Below, piece after piece: positions 40,933-48,731 of a stretch of DNA of 64,000 nt. The notes beneath the pieces are model-generated. The model searched no databases. It worked only from the letters and a program-made list of their open reading frames with translations, and was not told the origin of the DNA. Every line of letters begins with the position of its first letter. The stretch's first letter is position 1. Position numbers and translations under genes: made by a program. Origin of the DNA: Nonomuraea solani (GTDB lineage Bacteria > Actinomycetota > Actinomycetes > Streptosporangiales > Streptosporangiaceae); NCBI RefSeq assembly GCF_900108335.1, contig NZ_FNVT01000008.1:124001-188000 (forward strand), read 5' to 3'.

Positions 40933-41933
40933 CCACCCGAGTCCTCGCCGCAGGCGATCACTTCGTACAGAACCGCCTGCTCATCGACGCGCTCAGGCGC
41001 GAGGTCCCCGGCGAGGTGGACATCAGCGAGCTGACCCTGCCCTGGCCGGTGGAGCCGTTCGGGCGGGTGGGCGAGGTGGACGAGGCGTCCGACGTGGAGG
41101 GCGAGCTGATCGAGGCCCTGCGCGGCGTCGAGATCTGCGTGACCCAGATGGCCCCTTTGACCAAGCGCGTCCTGGACGCCTCACCCGACCTGCGGCTGTT
41201 CTGCGTGAGCCGGGGCGGGCCCGTGAACGCCAACCTGGAGGCGGCGGCGCAGGCGGGGGTCGCGGTGACGTTCGCGCCCGGCCGCAACGCGGTGGCCACC
41301 GCCGAGCACACGCTCGCCATGCTGCTGGCCGCCACCCGCCGCATCCCGCAGACGCACGCCGACCTGGCCGGGGGCGTGTGGCGGGGCGACTACTACAAGT
41401 ACGACAACGTCGGGCCCGAGCTGGAGGGCAACACCGTCGGCCTGGTCGGCTACGGCGCCATCGGCCGCCGCGTGGCCCGCATGCTGGCGGGCTTCGGCGC
41501 GGAGGTCCTCGTCCACGACCCGTACGTCGACGTACCCGGCCGCGTGGACCTGCCCGAGCTGCTCGAACGCTCCCGTTTCGTCTCCCTGCACGCCCGCGCC
41601 ACCCCCGAGACCGCCGGCATGATCGGCGCCGCCGAGATCGCCGCCATGCCCAGGGGCTCGGTCCTGGTCAACTGCGCCAGGGGCGCGCTGCTCGACTACG
41701 ACGCCCTCTGCGACGCCCTGGACTCGGGCCAGTTGTTCGGCGCCGCGATGGACGTCTTCCCCGAGGAGCCGATCCCCCAGGGCTCACGCCTGCTCACCAC
41801 GCCCAACCTGATCATGACCCCGCACCTGGCCGGGGCCAGCAAGGAGACGGCGATGAAGGCGGCCTCGATCGTGGCCGCGGACGTGGCCCGCTACGTGCGC
41901 GGCGAGCCACTCCACCACGTTGCCACTCCTTGA
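40929..41933 (+). CDS. D-isomer-specific 2-hydroxyacid dehydrogenase
   Basis: The 334-residue NAD-dependent enzyme has the Rossmann motif NTVGLVGYGAIGRRVARMLAGFG and the catalytic Arg in VLVNCARGALLDYDAL, Glu in AAMDVFPEEPIP and His in LIMTPHLAGASKETA. It interconverts a D-2-hydroxy acid and its keto acid. The start is TTG, overlapping the phosphatase stop (TTGA), with TTGGAG about ten bases upstream; no ATG or GTG lies nearby. It is the last gene of the SorC operon. A 15-bp tandem repeat straddles its stop codon. Confidence 0.9.
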   Translation: MTTRVLAAGDHFVQNRLLIDALRREVPGEVDISELTLPWPVEPFGRVGEVDEASDVEGELIEALRGVEICVTQMAPLTKRVLDASPDLRLFCVSRGGPVNANLEAAAQAGVAVTFAPGRNAVATAEHTLAMLLAATRRIPQTHADLAGGVWRGDYYKYDNVGPELEGNTVGLVGYGAIGRRVARMLAGFGAEVLVHDPYVDVPGRVDLPELLERSRFVSLHARATPETAGMIGAAEIAAMPRGSVLVNCARGALLDYDALCDALDSGQLFGAAMDVFPEEPIPQGSRLLTTPNLIMTPHLAGASKETAMKAASIVAADVARYVRGEPLHHVATP

Positions 41934-41951
41934 GGGGCCACTCCTTGAGGG
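41922..41951. repeat. 15-bp perfect tandem duplication across a stop codon
   Basis: GCCACTCCTTGAGGG occurs twice head to tail (41922-41936, 41937-41951). The first copy contains the dehydrogenase TGA. The repeat fills the 18-base gap between the convergent dehydrogenase and sugar-permease genes. Confidence 0.95.
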
Positions 41952-42812
41952 TTACCCCTTGAGCGCGCCCGCCATCAGCCCGCGCATGAAGAACCGCCCG
42001 AGGAGCACGTAGATCACCATCGTCGGGATCGACGCCAGAATGGCCGCCGCCATCTGCTGGCTGTACGGGGTGGCCTGCGCGCCCGCGATGTTGTTCAGCA
42101 TCACGGTCGTGGGCCAGCTCGTCGGCCCGGTGAGGAAGACGGCGAACAGGAAGTCGTTCCAGAGCGAGGTGAACTGCCAGATGATCACCACCGCGATCGC
42201 CGGCGCGGACACCGGCAGCACCACCGACCAGTACGCCCGCAACATCCCCGCGCCGTCCACCCGCGACGCCTCGATCAGCTCGTCGGGAATCGTCACGTAG
42301 TAGTTGCGGAAGATCAGCGTGCAGATCGGGATGCCGTACACGACGTGGGCCAGCACCAGCCCCGGGATGCCGCCGTAGAAGACGCCCTGCAGCCCGGCCT
42401 GCTGGTCCACCCAGACGAGCAGCTGCACCAGCGGGATCATCACCCCCTGGTACGGGATGAACATGCCGAACAGGAACAGCGTGAACAGCAGGTCCGCCCC
42501 CGGAAAGCGCCATTTGGACAGCACGTAGCCGTTCATGGACCCCAGCGCGCACGACAGCAGCGACCCGGGAACCGCCAGCAGCACGCTGTTCCACAGGCCG
42601 GGGGCCAGCTTCTCCCAGGCCACCCGCCACGCCTCGACCGTCCAGGTCCGCGGCAGGTTCCACGCCTGTCCCGGGTCCGCCTCGGTGAGCGGCTTGAAGC
42701 TGGTGGCCAGCAGCACGTAGATCGGGATGAGGAAGACGAACACGAACAGGAGCAGCAGCACGAACCGCGTCCAGGTGAAGACCGTCCCCTTGCGCCCGGC
42801 CACCGCCGTCAT
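41952..42812 (-). CDS. Sugar ABC transporter permease (MalG type)
   Basis: The 286-residue membrane protein has six helices starting at TRFVLLLLFVFVFLIPIYVLLATSFKP. The EAA loop DELIEASRVDGAGMLRAYWSVVLPVSAPAIAVVIIWQFTSLWNDFLFAVFL and the ending FFMRGLMAGALKG are typical of the CUT1 family. The frame is open well upstream through the partner permease gene, but the ATG overlapping that gene's stop (ATGA) is the natural start. It pairs with the neighbouring MalF-type protein. No ATPase is encoded here, so a shared MsiK-like ATPase encoded elsewhere is likely. Confidence 0.94.
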   Translation of the reverse strand: MTAVAGRKGTVFTWTRFVLLLLFVFVFLIPIYVLLATSFKPLTEADPGQAWNLPRTWTVEAWRVAWEKLAPGLWNSVLLAVPGSLLSCALGSMNGYVLSKWRFPGADLLFTLFLFGMFIPYQGVMIPLVQLLVWVDQQAGLQGVFYGGIPGLVLAHVVYGIPICTLIFRNYYVTIPDELIEASRVDGAGMLRAYWSVVLPVSAPAIAVVIIWQFTSLWNDFLFAVFLTGPTSWPTTVMLNNIAGAQATPYSQQMAAAILASIPTMVIYVLLGRFFMRGLMAGALKG

Positions 42813-43696
42813 GAGCGCTTCTCCTTCCGTACCGACCAGATCAGGTACGGGATCACGAAGATCGCCACACTGAGCACGATGTACGAGGCGATCGTGGCCC
42901 CCTTGGCCGGGTCGTTGGAGTCGAACACCGCCACCCACATGAACACCGCGGGCACGTCCGTGATGATCTGCTTCCCGGACACCGCCACGATCAGGTCGAA
43001 CACCTTGAGCGAGATGTGCCCCAGGATGATCAGCGCCGACAGGGTGACCGGCCGCAGCAGCGGCAGCACCACGTGCCGGTAGACGCCCCATTCGGTGCAG
43101 CCGTCCACCCGCGCCGCCTCGCGCAGTTCCTCCGGCACGCCACGGAAGCCCGCCAGGAAGAGTGCCATGACATATCCGGACATCTGCCAGATGGCCGGCA
43201 GCGCCATCGCCGCCATCCCCCAGTCCTGGTCCCTGAACCACTGCCACTGTGGCAGCCCGAACCAGTCGAGCAGCCGGTTCAGCCCGACCGCCCGCTCCCC
43301 CGTCCCCGAGTTCATCAGCCACCGCCACACGATGCCGGTGGCCACGAACGAGATCGCCATCGGGAACAGGTAGATCGCCCGGAAGGTCCCCTCGCCCCTG
43401 ATCCCCTTCTCCATGAGGAACGCCAGCAGCCAGCCGAGCAGCAGCGCCCCCAGCACGAACACGACCGTGAACACGATCGCGTGGTTCACCGACAGGTGCC
43501 AGCGGGGCTGGTCCCAGATGTCGATGAAGTTCTGCAGCCCCACGAACTTGCCCTCGGACACGGCATCGTGCTGGTCGGTCATGGCCACCCGGAAGTTCCA
43601 GCCGAGCATGCCGTACACGAAGACGCCGATCAGGATGATCGACGGCGTGACGAGGAGCAGTCCGGGCAGCCACGTGCGTGCCCGCCTCACAAGCAT
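42809..43696 (-). CDS. Sugar ABC transporter permease (MalF/UgpA type)
   Basis: The 295-residue membrane protein opens with RTWLPGLLLVTPSIILIGVFVYGMLGWNFRVAMTD. It carries the EAA loop VPEELREAARVDGCTEWGVYRHVVLPLLRPVTLSALIILGHISLKVFDLIVAVSG. It forms the membrane channel with the MalG-type permease encoded after it. A 14-bp hairpin separates it from the solute-binding protein gene. Confidence 0.94.
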   Translation of the reverse strand: MLVRRARTWLPGLLLVTPSIILIGVFVYGMLGWNFRVAMTDQHDAVSEGKFVGLQNFIDIWDQPRWHLSVNHAIVFTVVFVLGALLLGWLLAFLMEKGIRGEGTFRAIYLFPMAISFVATGIVWRWLMNSGTGERAVGLNRLLDWFGLPQWQWFRDQDWGMAAMALPAIWQMSGYVMALFLAGFRGVPEELREAARVDGCTEWGVYRHVVLPLLRPVTLSALIILGHISLKVFDLIVAVSGKQIITDVPAVFMWVAVFDSNDPAKGATIASYIVLSVAIFVIPYLIWSVRKEKRS

Positions 43697-43707
43697 TCCC
43701 TCCCGCT

Positions 43708-43740
43708 GGTACGGCGGGCGCGCCGGGCGCCCGCCGTACC
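43708..43740 (-). terminator. Intercistronic hairpin between binding protein and permease genes
   Basis: Perfect 14-bp arms (43708-43721, 43727-43740) with a 5-base loop and no U-tract. Placed between a solute-binding-protein gene and its permeases, such stems usually cause partial termination or protect the upstream mRNA. The binding protein is then made in excess. Confidence 0.65.
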
Positions 43741-43753
43741 CCGCGTAACCGAG

Positions 43754-45055
43754 TTATTGAGCGTTGGCCTTGGCCGCGTCGGACAGCCCCTGCTGCAGGG
43801 CCTTGACGTCCTTGCTGCCGATGAACAGCCCGACCGCCTCGTTGATCGAGGCCAGCCAAGGCTGGTTCACCGACACGCCGTGCTGGATCGACCCGGCGAG
43901 CTTGTTGCTCGACCAGTCCTTCAGCGCGTCGGCCAGATAGTCGGTGTAGAGCGCCTGGTCGGCGTCCTTACGGGCGGGAATGGAGCCCTTCTTCGGGTTG
44001 AAGGCGTCCTGGCCCTCCTTGCTGGCCGCGACCTTCAGCCAGGCCATGGCGCCTTCACGGTTCTTCGCGCCCTTGGGCAGGGTGAAGCTGTCGGACAGCC
44101 ACAGGTACGTGCCCTCGGTGCCGGGCGAGGGCGCCCAGTCGAAGTCGGCCTTCGAGGTCTTGCCCAGGCCGCCCTCGGGCGGGTTGTGGAAGTAGCCGTA
44201 CGCCCAGTCGCCCATGATGTTGAACGCCGCGTCACCGTCGGCCACCTGCTTGGCCGCCGGTTGCCAGTCGTCCTGCGGGTCGCCCGCGTACGTCATGATC
44301 TTGGCGAAGTTCTGCAGCGCCGTGGTCACCTGCGCGCTGTTCCAGTCGGCGCCCGGCTTGAACAGCGCGTTGTACGCGTCCGTGCCGAGAGAGCCGAGCA
44401 GCACGCTCTCCATGAGGTGGGTGACCGTCCACTCGGACCCGATGGACAGCGGGATCTTGCCCTTGGCCTTGACCTTCTCCAGGGCCGCGATGAACTCCTC
44501 GATCGTCTTGGGCGCCGCGGCCACCCCGGCGTCCTTGAGCACCGCCGGGTTGAACCACAGGACGTTCGAGCGGTGGATGTTCACCGGCACGGAGTAGATC
44601 TTGCCCTCGACGCTGATCTGCTCGACGAGCTGCGCGGGGAAGACGTCCTTGAGCTTCAGCTCGTCGTAGAGTGAGGTCAGGTCCTCCAGGTTGCCCGCCT
44701 TGATGTAGCCCTGCAGCTCGGCGCCCGCGTGACCCTGGAAGGTGTCGGGCGGCGTGCTGGCCTGGAGCTTCGACTGCAGCAGCGCCTTGGCCTTGTCGCC
44801 GGAACCGCCCGCCACCGCGGCGTCGAAGAAGGTGAGGTTCGGATTCTGCTGCTCGAAGATCTGTCTCATCGCCTTGAGACCGTCGGCCTCGCCAGGGCCC
44901 GTCCACCAGGAGAAGACCTCAACCTGCTGTTTGCCACCGCCGCCGCTCGCTGCGGGCGACTGCGAGGCTTGGGTGCCTCCGCCTCCGCCACCACAGGCGA
45001 CCAGGCCCAGCACGCTGACCATCATGATCGAGGCGGTCGCTAACCACCGTCGCAT
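43754..45055 (-). CDS. Sugar ABC transporter solute-binding lipoprotein (CUT1 type)
   Basis: The 433-residue precursor has a signal peptide with lipobox (SVLGLVACGG) and a Gly/Ser-rich linker. A family 1 binding fold follows (VEVFSWWTGPGEADGLKAMRQIFEQQNPNLTF, ALLQSKLQASTPPDTFQGHAGAELQGYI, YSVPVNIHRSNVLWFNPAVLKDAG, DGDAAFNIMGDWAYGYF). It resembles glucose/mannose or glucoside-binding proteins of actinobacteria. Its promoter has TTGACA, a 17-bp spacer and TACTTC, with a 16-bp LacI palindrome over the -35 box. Confidence 0.94.
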   Translation of the reverse strand: MRRWLATASIMMVSVLGLVACGGGGGGTQASQSPAASGGGGKQQVEVFSWWTGPGEADGLKAMRQIFEQQNPNLTFFDAAVAGGSGDKAKALLQSKLQASTPPDTFQGHAGAELQGYIKAGNLEDLTSLYDELKLKDVFPAQLVEQISVEGKIYSVPVNIHRSNVLWFNPAVLKDAGVAAAPKTIEEFIAALEKVKAKGKIPLSIGSEWTVTHLMESVLLGSLGTDAYNALFKPGADWNSAQVTTALQNFAKIMTYAGDPQDDWQPAAKQVADGDAAFNIMGDWAYGYFHNPPEGGLGKTSKADFDWAPSPGTEGTYLWLSDSFTLPKGAKNREGAMAWLKVAASKEGQDAFNPKKGSIPARKDADQALYTDYLADALKDWSSNKLAGSIQHGVSVNQPWLASINEAVGLFIGSKDVKALQQGLSDAAKANAQ

Positions 45056-45081
45056 CGCACACCATCCCTTCGAAGCCCCCC

Positions 45082-45110
45082 GAAGTAGGTGATTTTGACA
45101 ACGTTGTCAA
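45082..45110 (-). promoter_or_regulatory. Promoter and LacI operator of the sugar ABC operon
   Basis: On the minus strand, -35 TTGACA (45110-45105) and -10 TACTTC (45087-45082) are exactly 17 bp apart, 27 bases upstream of the binding-protein start. The 16-bp perfect palindrome TTGACAACGTTGTCAA (45095-45110) covers the -35 box and the spacer. Its 12-bp core is identical to the site at 29935-29946. Confidence 0.85.
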
Positions 45111-45181
45111 CAACGGCTATCAACCCACTTTCCGCCGTTCTTCGTCAAGGCATCGGCGGTAACAGCTCCGCATATTCCGGC

Positions 45182-45955
45182 TTATCCGACGCGTTCGAGG
45201 GATCCGTCCGGGCCCGTCACCACCGTCACGCTGAAGTCGTGGCCGGTGCCGGGAAGGTCGCCGCCACCGGCGGTGACCAGCAGCGCGCCCTTCGACACGA
45301 CCAGGCCGACCAGCGCGACCAGGTCTCCCCCGGCGCAGGGTGGCCACGTGCTCAGCACGACGTCGGTCTCGGCCAGGCGCACCGGCAGGTCGAGCTCCGC
45401 CATCCGCCCCAGCAGGCCGGCGTGCGACAGGCGCCGGCCGTCGGCCAGCAGCAGGCAGTCCTGGCGCTTGGCGTCGAGCGCGGGCAGCGCCGTGGGCGTC
45501 AGCGTGAGCAGGGTGCGGAAGTCGATGGTGTCGGGCGCCGCGCCGAGCGAGACGATCTGCCGCACCCGGGACTCCTCGGCCGCCAGGACCGCCGTCTCCG
45601 CCAGGTCCGGCGTGGTGATCAGCAGGCGCGCGTCGCACTCCTTCAGCCACGCGGCCATCTCGTACGCGCCCATCCCCGGATCGATCGGCGCCGCCACCCC
45701 GCCGGCCGCCACCACCGTGTGCACCGCCAGCGTCTGGGCGCCCGCCGTGGAGACGTGCACACCCACCACCTGGTCGCGCCGGGCTCCCCTGCGCACGAGC
45801 CCGGACGCCGCCCTGGTCACCTCGGTCACCAATCGGCGGTAGCCGTAGACGTGACCGCCCCGCAGGTCGATCAGCGCGGGACGGTCGCCGCGCTCGTAGG
45901 CCCGGCGGAACACCTCGTGGATCACGGTGCCGGTGGTCGACGCGGTGGGTTTCAT
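45182..45955 (-). CDS. AMP-binding (acyl-CoA ligase) N-terminal-type domain, stand-alone and degenerate
   Basis: The 257-residue protein follows the start of ANL superfamily ligases: residues 10-110 (VIHEVFRRAYERGDRPALIDLRGGHVYGYRRLVTEVTRAASGLVRRGARRDQVVGVHVSTAGAQTLAVHTVVAAGGVAAPIDPGMGAYEMAAWLKECDARLLIT...) are a good match. At residues 167-178, where the phosphate loop T-S-G-T-T-G-x-P-K-G should be, only DCLLLADGRRLSH is found. The chain ends near residue 257, before the adenylate and C-terminal lysine motifs. It is therefore unlikely to form acyl-adenylates. TACGTT seven bases before the ATG suggests a leaderless mRNA. It may be a decayed ligase or a binding-only paralogue. Confidence 0.8.
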   Translation of the reverse strand: MKPTASTTGTVIHEVFRRAYERGDRPALIDLRGGHVYGYRRLVTEVTRAASGLVRRGARRDQVVGVHVSTAGAQTLAVHTVVAAGGVAAPIDPGMGAYEMAAWLKECDARLLITTPDLAETAVLAAEESRVRQIVSLGAAPDTIDFRTLLTLTPTALPALDAKRQDCLLLADGRRLSHAGLLGRMAELDLPVRLAETDVVLSTWPPCAGGDLVALVGLVVSKGALLVTAGGGDLPGTGHDFSVTVVTGPDGSLERVG

Positions 45956-46293
45956 GCCCGCCAACGTACGACCGCCGGCGCGGCCCAGCATCCACCGATG
46001 TATGTAGGCGGCTGTGCATTCGCGCGGGCGGGCCCGAGCCCTGCGCGACTCGGGCCCGCGGTCACGCGCCCGGAACCGGGCCCCCACCCCTCCGAGGAGG
46101 CCCGGCTCCGCGTGGACGCGTGACGTCCCCGGCGAATCGGCCGCGGCGCCCCCGACGCGAGGGGCGAGGAACGCACGGTCCGGCCGATCACCCGATGTAA
46201 CGGTAGGTGTGCGGGGCGGGGTGGCACATGCGCTGACATGGCCATTCGAAGATGTAAGCGGGCCCGCGCGGCGATGTGTAGAGAGGTGCCGCC
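45956..46293. other. Gene-free interval between AMP-binding and LuxR-type genes
   Basis: No supported gene lies here. It holds the minus-strand -10 candidate for the AMP-binding gene (45963-45968) and an 11-bp stem (46026-46036/46047-46057, 10-base loop) that could terminate the LuxR-type transcript coming from the right. Confidence 0.5.
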
Positions 46294-48651
46294 TCAGCGC
46301 CCGCCGATCACCCATGCGGCGATCTGTGTACGCGTGGAGAAGCCCAGCTTGGACAGGATGTTGGCCACGTGGCGGGCGGCGGTGGCCGGGCTGATGACGA
46401 GTTCCTCGGCGATCGCCCGGTTGCTGAGCCCGCGGGCGATCAGCTCGGCGATCTCCCGTTCCCTGGCCGTGAGCCGGCTCTCCTGCCCCACCGGGACGAT
46501 CGGCTCGGCGGGCGGCTCGGGCAGCGCGCCGTCGAGCGCGCAGGCCACCGCCTGGTCGGCGGTCAGGTTGCCGCCCTCGGCCCACAGCAGGCCGACCACG
46601 ACCTCGCCGAGCGCGTCGCGCGCCGGCCGCAGCACCTCCTCGGTGCGCGCGTCGGGCCGGCGCCCGCTCAGCGCCACCGAGGCCGCCGCCAGCAGCACCG
46701 CGCGCCGCTGGTCGCCCTCGGCCGCGACCAGGTCGGCCCACGCCTCCAGCCGCCTGGCGATGCCGGCCCGCAGGCCCGCGTCGCGGCTGAGCACCAGCGC
46801 CTCGGTCAGCCTGGCCCTGGCCTCCACCAGGTCGCCCTGGTCCAGCGCCACCCGGCCGAGCCCGGCCAGGCAGCTCACGGTGTGCTGCCTGGCGTCCACA
46901 CGGCGCAGCAGCGCCAGCCCCGACTCGTAGTGCCGCTTGGCGCTCACCAGATCGCCCGAGCGCCGGGCCACCTGGGCCAGCCCGATGTGGCTGGAGGTCT
47001 GCCCGTAGTGGTTGTCGAGCTCCTCGCTGATCGCCAGGACCTCCTCGAACGCGCGCCGCGCCTCGTGCAGACGGCCCTGGTGCAGGCCGAAGCGCGCCTT
47101 CGTGCCCTGGGCCATCGACTCCAGGACGAGGTCGCCCGACCGCCTGGCGGTCTCCAGGGCGCGGGTCAGCGTGTCCTGCTCGCCGGTGAGCTGGGCGAGC
47201 ACGACCATGCCGACGGCCTCGCCGTAGACGTCCTTGGCGGCGGTGCACAGGTCGAGCCCGGTGCGGGCGTAGCGGGTGGCCGGCTCCAGGTCGCCGGCGG
47301 CCAGCGCCAGCTCGGCGCGCAGGATCGTGGCCTGCCCGCGCAGCCCCCACGGCACCTGCGGGGAGTCGAGGGCCAGCAGCCGGTCGAGGCGCTCGGCCAT
47401 GTCGAGCTTGCGGCCGCTGCCGATCAGCAGGAAACGGATGTCGGTCAGCATCCGCAGCGCGGTCTCCGGCAGGCCGATGGCGATCGACCAGTCGCAGGCC
47501 GAGCACACCTCGGCCTTGAGGGCGTCGAAGAGGTTGACGTAGCGCTCGACCACGGGCCACGACGTGCGCGTGCCCGGCGCCAGCACCTCCTTGAACCGGC
47601 CCGCCATCCGGCCCAGCGCCGTCAGGTGCCGGCGCCGCAGCTCGGCCTCCTCACCGGACTCGGCGAGCTGTTCGAGCGCGTAGTCGCGGACGGTCTCCAG
47701 CAGCCGGTAGCGCGCCTGGCCGGCGACCTCGCTGTCGAGGGCGACCAGGGACTTGTCCACCAGGTCGCAGAGCCTGGGCAGCACCTCCTCCTCCGCCAGC
47801 CCGGGGCCCGAGCAGACCCATTCGGCCAGGTCCAGGGTCCAGGAGGAGCGGAAGGCGGCCGTACGGCGCAGCAGCAGTCGTTCCTGCGGGGTGAGCAGCC
47901 GGTAGCTCCAGTCCACGGCGGCCCGCAGCGTGCGGTGCCGGGCGGGGGCCGTACGGGCGCCGCCCGCCAGCAGCCGGAACCTGTCGTCGAGCCGCTCCGC
48001 GAGCTGCCCCACGGACAGGACCCTGACCAGGGCGGCGGCCAGCTCGATCGCCAGCGGCAGCCCGTCGAGCGCCCGGCACAGCTCCGCGACCAGCGGCCGC
48101 GTCTCGGCGGTCAGCTCGAACGCGGGCCGGGCGGCCGTGGCCCTGGCCACGAACAGCCGCACCGCCTCGCTCTCCTCGCCCCGCACCGAGAGCGGCGGCA
48201 CCCGCCACACCGTCTCGCCCGGCACGCGCAGCGGCTCGCGGCTGGTGGCGAGCACGCTCACCCCCGGGCAGGCGCCGAGCAGGTCGCGGCAGAGCTCGGC
48301 GCACTCGCCGATCACCCGCTCGCAGTTGTCGAGCAGCAGGAGCACCCGCCGGCCGCCGATCGTCTCGGCCAGGTCGCCCGCGATGCCGAGCGCGGCGGCG
48401 ACGTGCCCGTTGAGCTCGCCCTTCTCCAGATCGGCCAGCTCGACCAGGAACACGCCACCAGGATGCGCGGAGGCGACCCGGGTGGCCAGCCGCAGGGCCA
48501 GCCGGGTCTTCCCGATGCCGCCCGCCCCGCACAGGGTCACGGCACGCGAAACGCGCATCAGGTGGACGAGCTCATCCACATCGGACTCCCGGCCCACGAA
48601 CGCGTTCGGCTCGGCCGGGAGGTTGCTCAAGTCGGCGGATCGCAGCATCAC
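46294..48651 (-). CDS. NB-ARC/TPR/LuxR-type transcriptional regulator
   Basis: The 785-residue STAND regulator has NAFVGRESDVDELVHLM, then the P-loop VTLCGAGGIGKTRLALRLA (about residues 38-56), Walker B VLLLLDNCERV and sensor LATSREPLRVPGE. The NB-ARC winged helix follows (DWSYRLLTPQERLLLRRTAAF, DLVDKSLV). Residues about 400-700 are TPR-like helical repeats, and the C-terminus is a LuxR HTH (LTAREREIAELIARGLSNRAIAEELVISPATAARHVANILSKLG). Such proteins bind DNA when ATP and a ligand open the chain. The start is GTG followed directly by ATG. It is divergent from an ABC exporter with 80 bases between, so exporter control is likely. Confidence 0.94.
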   Translation of the reverse strand: MMLRSADLSNLPAEPNAFVGRESDVDELVHLMRVSRAVTLCGAGGIGKTRLALRLATRVASAHPGGVFLVELADLEKGELNGHVAAALGIAGDLAETIGGRRVLLLLDNCERVIGECAELCRDLLGACPGVSVLATSREPLRVPGETVWRVPPLSVRGEESEAVRLFVARATAARPAFELTAETRPLVAELCRALDGLPLAIELAAALVRVLSVGQLAERLDDRFRLLAGGARTAPARHRTLRAAVDWSYRLLTPQERLLLRRTAAFRSSWTLDLAEWVCSGPGLAEEEVLPRLCDLVDKSLVALDSEVAGQARYRLLETVRDYALEQLAESGEEAELRRRHLTALGRMAGRFKEVLAPGTRTSWPVVERYVNLFDALKAEVCSACDWSIAIGLPETALRMLTDIRFLLIGSGRKLDMAERLDRLLALDSPQVPWGLRGQATILRAELALAAGDLEPATRYARTGLDLCTAAKDVYGEAVGMVVLAQLTGEQDTLTRALETARRSGDLVLESMAQGTKARFGLHQGRLHEARRAFEEVLAISEELDNHYGQTSSHIGLAQVARRSGDLVSAKRHYESGLALLRRVDARQHTVSCLAGLGRVALDQGDLVEARARLTEALVLSRDAGLRAGIARRLEAWADLVAAEGDQRRAVLLAAASVALSGRRPDARTEEVLRPARDALGEVVVGLLWAEGGNLTADQAVACALDGALPEPPAEPIVPVGQESRLTAREREIAELIARGLSNRAIAEELVISPATAARHVANILSKLGFSTRTQIAAWVIGGR

Positions 48652-48653
48652 TG

Positions 48654-48727
48654 TGAGTGTGTCATCAACTACGCCGCGCGCCCAGACATATTCGATGGAG
48701 AACTGTCAGTACCCGTGGGCACACTCA
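48654..48727. promoter_or_regulatory. Split inverted repeat in the LuxR/ABC divergent promoter
   Basis: TGAGTGTG (48654-48661) and CACACTCA (48720-48727) are perfect 8-bp complements, each close to one of the two start codons and 58 bases apart. They could be paired binding sites for a dimeric regulator acting on both promoters. Confidence 0.4.
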
Positions 48728-48731
48728 AAAC

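Noticed and set aside
45182..47560. 792-codon frame making the AMP-binding protein appear as the C-terminal part of a larger protein
   Set aside because: The upstream part is antisense-like R/G/P/A-rich reading inside the LuxR-type gene in another frame. The ligase-like sequence begins cleanly at the ATG at 45955.
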